DNA from: Asterias amurensis
Lineage: Eukaryota > Echinodermata > Asteroidea > Forcipulatida > Asteriidae
Length of the DNA stretch: 64,000 bases
Direction: 5' to 3'
NCBI RefSeq assembly: GCF_032118995.1
Contig: NC_092653.1
Coordinates: 22,711,202-22,775,201, forward strand
The notes beneath the pieces were generated by a model. The model did no database searches. It saw nothing but the letters and a program-made list of their open reading frames with translations, and was not told where the DNA came from. Both the position numbers and the translations under genes were made by a program. Positions 33,400 through 45,300 of the stretch are shown piece after piece. Numbering within the stretch: position 1 is the first letter of the stretch; every line of letters begins with the position of its first letter.

Positions 33400-36300
33400 C
33401 TAAATATTTGTTGGTTTTCTGCCATCACTGGGTTCTGTTGACTTGTAGTTTGACGGTATGCTGACAATAGTGGATAAGTCCGTATCAGTGCGAGAGCCCA
33501 CAAAATCAGTGGATGCTTTTTCCTTCAAGTTCGAAGGTGATTCAAAGTAGTATAAATCACTCACAAAGAAAGCCTACGGAAAGAGAAAAAAACACACACA
33601 CAAGGAAAATGAGTCACCACTTTAAACATATTTTAGGAACAACAACTTAGGACAAATTCTTCATCTGTTCACTACATGAAAGCTCCATTACAGAAAGAGG
33701 CCAGAATAATACATCCTTTTCATCTGACGACTAACACCTGTTATCTCTATGTAATTCCTATTCCAAACATTGGCTGCTAACCAGGGTAGTTAAAGAAATT
33801 TCCAAGTTTGGCCACAAAAACTCGGAAAGTGTATTTTCCATGACATGCATGAGCCGTTGTGTTTTATACATTAAATGAGCATAAAAACTTATAAAATGAA
33901 TGAGCAGTTAATCTGCAAGAGGCAGTCAGCAGCCGTACTGATTTGTGCATGATCTAATTAAGTCCACTGTTTGGAAAAGGAATTACAGAGGGATAAAAAC
34001 TGTGTGAGTTGCTAGAGGAAAAAGATGTTTCATTTTTATCTCTTGCTTCAATGGCTGAGCTTTCTAGTATTGAGCTCCAAAATATGCAAAAGAAATTTTA
34101 CAAAATCTATACAAACTGACAAACAACTTTCAATTAGTCAAGAGCAAAACATGAGCAATCAACTCAGAGAATAAGCCATTTGCTGGTTGGATTTGAATAA
34201 AGTCCGGTACTTTGACTTGCATAGTCACAATGTACTGCTTACATTTGAATTCCTCAGACTATAGAGACAGTTGCTATGTCAAATGGTTGGGGCAAGCCTT
34301 TGTATAGCAACCTCCAGATGAGCAAACCTGTGTACCATTGTGCCATACACATCCATTCAGAGTTGTGTATGGGTGTTCACCGTCTCGTAACTATGTAAAA
34401 GCTTGCCCCTAATCATGTGACATAGCAACTGTCTCGATAGTCTGAGGAATCAAAGTTTAACTGCTAACTTGTGATCAAGCACGTCATTGTACCAGACAAT
34501 ATTCAAATCTTAATTTTGATTTTTTTTACCCATATACACCGAAGTTAATACATTGTAGCACTGTATACATGGTACTTACCCAAGTTCTCTGAATTTTAAA
34601 AATTACAGGCATATTACTCGGGTGGGATTCGACCCACGACCTTTGCAATTCTAGAGCAGTGTCATACCAACTAGACCACCAAGATTGCCTGGTGGCTAGA
34701 GGCAGTTCGAATCCTATGTTAAGCAGCCGGTACTGCAAGCAATTTAATAGATATTAATATTCAAATCTTACATGCAAATGGCTCATTACAAAACCATAGT
34801 TTAAAGCCATTGGACCCTTTCGGTACAGAAGAAAAAAAAAAGTTCACAGATTTACAAATAATTTACAGGGTTTACAGAAGGTAATGGTGAAAGACTTCTC
34901 TTGAAATATTAGTCCATGAAATGCTTTACTTTTTGAGAAAACGGTAAAACAATATAAATTATCGTTGATTACGGAGTTGTTATAAACACATGTCATGACA
35001 CGGCGAAACGCGCGACAACAGGAGTGGGTTTTCCCGTTATTTTCTCCCGACTCCGATGTCCAATTGAGCCTAAATTTCCACAGGATTGTTATTTTATATA
35101 TAAGTTGTGATACACGAAGTGTGGGACTTGGACAATACTGTTTACCGAAAGTGTATAATGGCTTTAAACTCACCACAAAAACGGCGATGGCAGTGCCAAG
35201 AAAGAAGCCACAGACGACGTCACTAAAGAAGTGTTTGAAGTCAGAGACTCTCGAGGCTGAGATGATCATGGCAAAAGCCACCAGCAGCGATTGAATGAAT
35301 GGCTTTAGAAGGTAGGGTGAATTCCACACCATACGAAATTGCAAGTAAATCTGAAAAAACGAAGGTAAAGAGGTGTTATACAGACAAGCAACTTTATAAT
35401 GCAAGAATGAAGGGAAAGAAACCACTAAAATAATAATATTGATAGAAAATACAAAGATACAAATCATAAAGTGAACAAACAAATACACATTAAGGGACAC
35501 GACAGGTATAATACAATACATACATGTCCACTAATAATTAGGCCTACTAATTATATGGCGAGCTAAAGTAATGAGTCTCAAACAAGTTTTTGAAAAGGTT
35601 AAGAACTGTAGCTCCTTTATAATAACTTAAAGTGTTTAAAGTTAAGAGGGATTTAGTGAAAGAATGAAGAGTTTGTGAAAGGATGTAACACAAAAAAGAT
35701 TTGACAAATTAAGTCTGCTAGTCCCATTGTCGACTATGGAACAGGTCTATCATGGAAAATGAGAAAAAATACATAATGCACGGAACACCAGGAATAAGGA
35801 ATATCGGAGAAATGTACATTTCGACAATATAAGGAATATTAAAGAACATTCACAGAATATCAGAAATATGGAATATTTTTTTTCTTTCTTATACATTATG
35901 GAATATCAGAGAATATGCATGGAAAATCAGGAATATGGAATATCAGAGAATACTTAAGTCTACATTGTGCATTTATGAAGTATCAGGTAATAATATATGG
36001 AATGTGCACAAAATATTGTCAGGAATGAGGAACATCAAAATATCATAGAATACCAAGTATACATGAATGTACAATTTGTTTATTCAATATCAGATAATCA
36101 TGGAATATCAGAGAAAATGTATGGAATATCAGGAAAATTGAATTTATATGGAAAACTAAAGATGTAGGTAATGAATAATTTGTCGAATACCAGAGAAATT
36201 TACATAATGGAAAATATGGAATAATGGAATATCAATATCAGAGAATTATCATAAATAATCAGAGAATATAATGAACATCAGAAATATAGCCAAATGGAAT

Positions 36301-39300
36301 ATCAAAAAATACATGCATTTAATATCACAAATATGGAAAATACATGAATGAAATATTATAGAATACATGCCAGGCAAATCATGGAAAATGATAAAATATG
36401 TACACCTGATTGGCAAGTACCAACCAATATTTCGTGATCCGAATACGCATAGCCTATGCATGGTGTTAACTTTTGATAGAGTCCAAAGGTTCAATTGGAG
36501 ACTTTGGGACGATAGGGGGCAGCAGACTTACCAGGTAAATTTCCATTGTTTACATAGTGCAGAGCATGCGCACATTACCGAGAACAATGGATTTTACCTG
36601 TTAAGTCTGCTGCCACCAAGCGTCCCAAAAGTCTCTCATTAAAAGTCAGTCTGAGGTGGCATAAAACGAGCACCCCAAAACTGACTGAGTAACCATACTT
36701 ACTGCGAGGTAGATGAAAGAAGAAGCAGCACTAGCAGCATGGCCCGAAGGAAATGACAGTCTGTAATACAGTAATCATAAAAATGTCAGTCAGTGCAAAG
36801 AGCATGTTGAGGTTCAATCATTAAACGAGATTAGCCTGCAGAACTAGTGTATGTTTTCAGTTTGTCAGATCAGAAAACAATCCCTCCCAAATTTGGGGCA
36901 ATGCAACTTGAAGCTAAGGTCTTCGCTAAACGTCGCACTTTTGTTGTGTCGAACTGAAACAGTTGTAAAATTAGGAATTTAATCCGACAAAAGTCGGCAC
37001 TGCCGTGTAGCACGGCAAGCTCTGTCGTGTATGCGATAGGTGCACGACGCGGTGACAAACGTCGCACTCTTGCCGTGTCGATTCGAAAACATTCGAGTTC
37101 GGCTCAGCAAAAGTGCGATGTTTAGCTTAGGCATTACTTGTGAAAACTAAGAACAGAATTGCAGAGCTGCCAACATTTGCACCGTGCAACCAGGGAGATT
37201 TTTTACATCAATCTGGGAGATTATTAGAATTACATTCAACAGCTCGAAAAAAAGCTTTTATAATCAGGGAGATATTCTAATGTGTTCATCAGAACATGGA
37301 GAGACTGGTTTACATTCAGGGAACTATCTGCAGCTCTGAATTTGGGTGTGAAGTTTACCTGGCATCTAGCAGCGTTGATATGTTTGCCTCTGCCGAGCAC
37401 TGAAAGTCTTCGACGTAGATATAATAACCATTCGAGTCCTTACACTGAATCATCGCAAAGTCCGGCTGGCACACCGAGAGGAAATGAGGGCGCAATCTTC
37501 CCACCATATACTTCAGGACATTGGTCATTGAGAGCGTCATCCCACCTGCAAAGAGGAATGGGGTGTAGCCGGCAAAGAGAGCTGCAAGGTAGCTGTGGAC
37601 TTTTAGGCATAGGATCTTCACACCGCGGTGGGATGGGACATCTCGCTGGGGCTCACCGAGGCAGTCGAAACGATTGTAGAGGAGAAATTCTATGATCAAC
37701 ATCTTGAAGAAGAAAACAAAGTTCAAAGTGTCAAAACACTTGGATGATTGTCAAGCAAACTATCAAAGGCTCTCAGAGAAAACTTTACTTCACAATATTA
37801 ATAAAAATTACAACAATAAAGGACATTTTTAAATCACTAGAATCTGCCACAAACTCAGTATATAATAAGTCAATAAAAATCTTCTTCATGCAGGTAGGAT
37901 TTTAAAATGAAAGTTTTTACATTTTCAGGTAGGGGAGTTCTACAAAGCATTGGGGCTACGAGAACTTCTGTCATTCACAAAATGTGAGTTCTAATCCGAA
38001 GGATGAAGCAATAGTTATTTAAGTGTCTTACTTAAGGACAGAGGTGTCCAGACCGGGACACAACACAAACCAACACTCTGCTGGTCAGAAACACCAGGGG
38101 TGTGTTTGGGCAACATAACCAATAACTGTTATGGTCATTGGCCAGTGATTATCCAAGGCAAATTGACGTTAATGTTGGTTTACACGGCAGGATCCATAAG
38201 TTTGGACGTAAAGCTAAGGGAGTTTGGTTGGTGCTCAAGCAGTAGAAATACAAGTGCCTGCAGGCAATAGAGTTATTATAAGAACTAGAGGGCGTACTGG
38301 CCTATATACGCGCCTGGCATGCGCGCAGACGGCCATTTTCTAAGTTGACAAAATAGCCATCTCACAGCGCGTGTTTGTGTGACCATTTTGTAAGTTGGAC
38401 AAACAGCACTGCGTAAGCGTTCAATAAAAAAACCTCAAACGTGTATTCGTATTCAATGCGCATGCAGAATGGCGCACTTGTCATCTTGCGGTCCCGTCGC
38501 GTTTGTGCAAGCAGCATCACCAGTGCACCCTCTACATAGTTCTTATGTATAACTCTATGCTCCAGGCTAAAAAAAAAGGGCCTGAAGACACTCAGGCATC
38601 TGATGAGCTAGAGTGCTTTGAGCCGCGGCCATGGCTTCATGAAAAATACTTACAAAAAGCAATGGAATTCCCAGACAGAGTATGAAGGAGAGGAGTGTGC
38701 TGAATGTACTGTCCTTGTAGGGGTAGCGTATAGATGCATCATTGCAGTAGAAGCCTCGTTGGAATGAGGTGGTGGGTGTGGCAATCAGCTCTAGGAGGCC
38801 ACCAGGCAAGACGCCTATGAAAGTGGAGAAAATAAAATAAACACTTATTTTATATCATGTAGTTTATGTTTTATGGAAGTTGGCCTATTAAGCTTGGGCG
38901 ATATCGATTTATTTTATTCACGATATATCGCCGACAATATATCGCGATATTCGATATAATCGCGATTAATGAAATTTGACATCATCAGTCTTAAAACTCC
39001 AAGTGAAAGTTGTAGAAGAGACAGTCCTAGTATAAGAGAGGTGTTCTAATGACCTATTCTTCTGGTTTTACTCCAAACCTATGGGGTATCAGCTAGCAAA
39101 TACATCGTGATATTTAATCGATATATCGATATATCGCAATTATCGCGATTATCGCGATATATCGCGATATATCGATATTTTGATTAAAACCAAATCCATC
39201 CGATATCGAAATCGTGTCCAAATTAATATTGCGATATTCGATAATATCGTGATATCGCCCAAGCTTATGGCCTATAAACAAGGCTTAAAGGAACACGTTG

Positions 39301-42300
39301 CCTTGGATCGAACGAGTTGGTATAAAAAGCGTTTGTAACCCTTTTTTATAAAATGCATATGGTTGGAAAGATATTTTAAAAGTAGAATACAATGATCCAC
39401 ACAAGTTTGCCTCGAAATTGCGTGGTTGTCCTTTTACTGTGCGAACTAAACTAACACGGCCGGCCATTTATGGGAGTCAAAACTTTGACTCCCATAAATG
39501 GCCGACCGTGTTAGTCGACTTTTACAACATCTTTCTACCCATATGCATTTAAAAAAAAAACGTTTACAAACGCTTTTCAAAGACCAACTCGACCGATCCA
39601 AGGCAACGTGTTCCTTAAAAGCCAATCTTGAAATTTCTTCCAATACGTACACTCAGAGGAGTTATCTCTTTATAGTCATATTTGGGTGCAAATGTGCTAG
39701 GTCACATGGACAAATCAAACGAAATACGCTGCAAACTTTATAAAGAGATAATGAAATCCCTTTATAAAGAGAAGGGATCACTGAAAACACACCAACAAAG
39801 GCGATGACCAGGGGCCATGATGGCAATTGCCTCACGGAGTTACTGTCCTAAAGGTGTGGGTTTACTGTAATGTACATCTGTCTCAGAGTACTTTTGTTAA
39901 GAATTTGAGCTATCAATATATACATGTATATAGGCCTATGCCAACATTTTCAGAGTGCACCCAACTTAAAATAAGGAGAAAACAGAATGTCGGTCTCATC
40001 AATATGTTGTAGGCCCTCAAAATGTTAAACTACATACATGTACATGTAGGCCTATATTATTATAGACTGATTTGGAAGCTGAGATAGTGTTAAATTTTGC
40101 CCACTTGTGTTCTTGGGTTATTGACTTCCAACTTGAGGTATTTTGGATGACAAAGGCCCTGAAATAAAGTGTTGTAGTGTATTTGTCGATAGGTGTAGGG
40201 CCATTTTACAACATTGATGCTCAGGCGTTTGTAAAATTTAAGTTGTGTAGGGGTTTAAATGAGAATTTGATGAGCCCTGGGACTCCCCGTATCAAATTGA
40301 GTAGAAAATACAAAAGTTAAAGAGTCAATGAATAAATTCCCCTTTACTGTAAAAAGCTGCGAGACTTGTAAGTTTTTTTATGTATTTTTTAAAATATTAC
40401 AGCATTTTGTAGGCCCTATGCTAAGGGAGTTTATTTAGTGCTGTGCACCATTAAAACTGTTCACTGTTGACTGAACAAACACAATGCTAGATCAACATTT
40501 GACTTATGGCATGTATTGGCATTACTGCAGTACCAGTGTACCCTGTAGTATGGTAGAGGTTATCTCATAATAAAGTTTACTCGTCTTCTTGTGTAAACAT
40601 TACTGGTCAAGTCAATAAACGTAGGTGTGAACCAAAAGGGATTAAATTACTGTTGAAGTGGTCTTTAAACTACTATAGCCATAAATAGTAATTAAAGACG
40701 CTATGTCAGATTTTTGGCCCCAAACATTAAAAAATAGATTTTTTAAAGTGAATGGTATTTCAAAGAGTATCACCCGCTCTAACAAAAAAAAGTTTAACTG
40801 TTACTTTTAATGGTCAGGAACCATGACAAAAATTTAAAGCGTATCTTATAAAACACATAAGAATTGGTCACGTGATATATTGTCGGGATCCCGACAAAAA
40901 CTAATTTTGAGCACTTTCTTTCACTGCTACTTTTTCGAGCAATGGCTCAAATGAAAGCTTGTAACTTTCTCGACCCCCCATCAAAATACCTATTGAATTT
41001 TAAATCAAAATTTTTGAGTCAAATCGGCCAAAAATCTGACATAGCATCTTTAAACCATGGAGGTATGTAAAATATGCATAGAGCTAGTCTTGGTGCAAGA
41101 CGTTTCTCGTTTCCTTTTCACAAACACCGCGGCTAATTCACCGCGCGCAACGACTCACCTGACTTATAGTCCACTCACCGCCGGAGAGTGGACTTATAAG
41201 TCATGTGAGTCGTTGCGCGCGGTGTCGGTGAATTGGCCGCGGTGTGTGTGATATAAGGAAACGAGAAACGTCTTGCACCAAGACTAGCATAGAGCGTGAT
41301 AAGTATGCAATCATGCCTTTCAAAGTGTTTACGCCGACAACCAAAGGTGGAGTGCAAACATGTACTTTCTCTTTTAAAACAAAATGATAGTAAGTTGGTA
41401 AGGAGCACCAGCGCCTAGACCAGGGGCAACAGAATTGCACACAATTCCGAAAGTTCTTTTCTTTAAAAAAAACTGTGTATGTACACATTTGGAAAATATA
41501 ATAATTTTCAGCCTGTTGAACAGGGTGGGAATTATTTTGTTTCTTCCAAAGCTATACCTTGTCCAACACTTTTCTGCAGGGCAAACAGTATGCACAAGCA
41601 AACTTTACAGATCAACAGTCACACTTATTTACATGAACTTTTTTGGCCTTGAATAACAGGATGTTGCATATTGTGTCACAGAAGCATTGTGTTTAAAAAC
41701 AGCCACCCCATATACATGAAGAAGACTGTGTTGATAAAACCATAGAGGTCTCTGTCCTTCCTCTATGATAAAACTTGCGTAACTTTGGCCGAGTGGATAA
41801 AGAGCACCGAACTAATTAAGCTCTGAGGCTTCAGTTCAGCAGACACTTTTAACTATAATTGCTTCTCTCCACCCAGGGGGTAAATGGGTACCTGCGAGGG
41901 CAGAGATGGTTCTTGTGATTGGTTTAGCCGAGTAGCCCATATATTGCGCACAGGCTATATACTCCCCAGGGAGCTGAGATGGGTTAAGGAATGACTTAAG
42001 TGACAAGGGGTAACAATGTTGGAAGCGCTTTGAGACACCCCTCGGGCGTGAATAGCGCTATGTAAATTATTATTATTGTAACGCTGATTTAAAGACACTG
42101 GACACTATTGGTAATTGTTAAAGACTAGCCTTCACAGTTGCTGTATCTCAACATATGCATAAAATGACAAACCTGTGAAAACTTGAGCTTAATCGGTCAT
42201 CGAAGTTGCGAGATAATAATGAAAGAAAAATAACCCTTGTCACACGAAGTTGTGTGCATTTAGATGGTTGATTTCGAGACTTCAAGTTCTAAATCTGAGG

Positions 42301-45300
42301 TCTCGAAATCAAATTCGTGGAAAATTACTTCTTTCACCAAAACTATGGCACTTCAGAGGGAGCCGTTTCTCACAGTGTTTTATACTATCAACCTCTCCCC
42401 ATTACTCGTCACCAAGTAAGGTTTTATGCCAACAATTATTTTGAGTAATTACCAACAGTGTCCAATGCCTTTAACAAGTGTCATGCACGATCATTGGTCC
42501 TTGGGAAAAAAGTTACACCATTTTATTGAGTACAAGGACTGATGACCACATGGGTCAGCCCTTGGTCACATGGTGTAGGTTTTTTCTGGCCTCCATTTTA
42601 GGCCTGAATACTGTGACCTGTAAAACAAAAACAAACTAAGAACGCCTTAATAAAAACTAGAGCACTTTGAGACACCAGGGCCCAATTTCATAGAGCTGCT
42701 TAAGCACAAATTTTGCTTCAGCAAAAAAATCCTTGCTTAGTAAAATCATACTACCGGCCAAGACTCCACTCAATTGTTATGCTAAGTGAACAACAGCTAA
42801 ATACCAGTCACAATCAATGTGTATGACATAAAAATTTTGCCAGTAACATGTGTAAAATAAGCGAGCTGTTTTTGTGCTTTTAAAGCAAATTTTTTGCTTA
42901 AGCAGCTCCATGGGCTTGCTTACACACAAAAATAGCTTGATAAATTTTACACACGTTACTGGCCAAAATTTCATGACATATATTGCATGTGACTGGTATT
43001 TAGCTGTTGTTTACTTAGAATAACAATTGAGTGGATTCTTGGCCGGTAATCTGATTTTACTAAGCAAGGATTTTTTTTGCTTAAGCAAAATTATGTGCTT
43101 AAGCAGCTCTATGAAATTGGGCCCTGTTGGATGTGAAAAAGCTCTCAAGAACTGCGATTTGTCTTCATCATAGCACATATCTGAGACCCTACAGGCCAAG
43201 GTTTTGCTCTAAATAACTGAGCCTATTCTCACAGGGTCATCAAGTGATTTAACCCTAACACTACAGGAAGCAACTCAGTTCATGACAGGGCACTTATTAT
43301 TACAGATCTGTCGATCAGTTGAATCCTTGACCAGAATTATCTTGACATGTATGTGCAGTACTAGTTCTTTTAATTTTAAAACAAAACTGATTTCTTATAT
43401 TCAGGGGTGCGAGTCGTTACTAACGAAAAAGTCTGAAACTTGGATACAAATTCAAAGGTACGTTGAAATGATGGCATTTCTACCGCTTGGTAACCCCTGG
43501 GGTTATAGATTCCAAGGAGCTTTTGGAAACAGTATCCAAAGCACTAGAGAAGTAGACCAGTGAGCAGGATTTCTTTATTTGTGGGAACAAACATTGTCTG
43601 AATTTCTTCACCAGGCCGACATAAAAAGTCTGAATTCAGCCATAAGTCTGAACAATCTCATCCCTGTATATTGCTTAACTTCAAGGGAAAGGTTTGAAAT
43701 TGAAAAGCTTTAGAAGTTAAACACATTTACAGTAGTAAATCTTCAAAAGTATGTGTTTGGAAAAACATAAGACTGGAGAGGACTTACATATAGACCTGCA
43801 TTTATTTGGTTGAGGAGTTTACTGGCAAAGTCTTCCAAATTAAAATGACTGAAATCCGAAGACCATACAGAATACTGAACCCCAACCAACCCTCTCCCGA
43901 CAGCTTTTGATTCACTTTCTGCTGTTCGCATGCAGACAGAAAGCATTTTTTAATAGTTTTTGGGGGGTAAGTATAAATTATTTTACTACTTTTTGGTTAT
44001 TTGTACGGATAAAGTGTTGTTTATTTGTTTGTTTGTTTGAATGATCTTCCCATCAAGGGAACTCTGCAAACTCTCACAAAGGGATATAAACACCAAGCTG
44101 GCAACAGCCAATCTCTCTCATAGCAACATTGGTTTAACTCACGAAATTGTGATTCAGTAAATAACTAGACGACACGACAATATTTATTCTACTAGTCATT
44201 GTGTAATCAGCGGTTAGCTGATTAAAGGCCTAAAATTTAAAGACCTAAAACAAAAACCTTTCAAATGGTGTAATTCTTGGGGGTTATTTCGTGCCCTCTT
44301 TAACCAGTGGTTCCCTTGGTGTTTGACCTGGAGAGTTTGAAAGTGAGATGACTGAAGTTACCCATGGTAGTGAAACTACCACATGTGAAACTGACTTGTC
44401 AAGTGAGTAATAGGAACCCTGCTGTGAATAGAAAGTGATTCTAGTTTACAAGTGGCCCACTCAGACTGTGCTCTCAGACTAAACACAAGCAACAGACTTG
44501 TAAATAAAATCAAGGTCCTTCGTATCCTAGGCAACTAAAACAATTGAAAGTGTTTTCAATGTGTAGTAATATAGATCTGTTCATTAGATTAGCAGGAATT
44601 GTCTTTACATACAGGCCCCAATTTCATAGAGTTGCTTTAAAGGGACAGTAACTTGCTTTAAAGGCACTGGACCTTATTGGTAATATTACTCAAAATAATT
44701 ATTAGCATAAAACCTTACTAAATATTGGTAATGTACAGTATCACACTCAAGGTTCCGTACTGGTAGTCCTGCTTTTCGCTTAGCAGAAAATTAATCAGCA
44801 AGTTATTTGCTAATCAGATCTATGAAATTGGGCACAGGTTGTATTATCTGTGGTGCTTATATCTGGTGCTGTAACTAAAAAATAAAAAAATAAATTACTC
44901 CCCTTTTATTTGAACTCTTAAAGAAACCAACAATGGGTGTGGTCCCCTATTGTTATTTCTCACATTTTCTTTCCCAAAATGTTACAAGTGTTTTCTGTTT
45001 AATATTTTCTCTAGGGCTATCCATAACACTCAAAATTGACACCAATTGAGTTTTTAAACGCTATAAAATGTTAGTTGATCTTTTGAAGCCATAAAATAAT
45101 TTATTTATGTGATAATATAAATTCCTTCAACTCAATATTTATTTACAAAAACCACAACCTTATCATTTTTACCAGATCATAAAAAAAATGGAGGAAGACC
45201 ATTTAATGTAAAAAATACATTGATGACTCGACCCATTTGCCCTAGCCGAGTCTTGCTCAAAGTCTTTCTTTCTCTAAGACCATTTACGTGCAACTAAAGT

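Noticed and set aside
34610-34700. A tRNA gene on the minus strand (GGTGGTCTAGTTGGTATGAC with a good B box)
   Set aside because: The same sequence with extra flanks recurs at 51070. The anticodon stem is poor, so it is a SINE head.
34844-35521. A 225-codon minus-strand frame taken as one gene
   Set aside because: It is PLPP exon 5 read through its intron into a MITE, plus intron sequence upstream. Only 35174-35350 is the exon.
37282-37695. A 137-codon plus-strand frame
   Set aside because: It is the antisense shadow of PLPP exon 3, whose minus-strand frame carries the family motifs.
43743-43946. A 67-codon minus-strand frame in PLPP intron 1 ending at a good-looking donor (TATAT/GTAAGT)
   Set aside because: Its donor is phase 0, while PLPP exon 2 needs phase 1. 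The peptide resembles no PLPP N-terminus. It could at most be an untranslated alternative exon.
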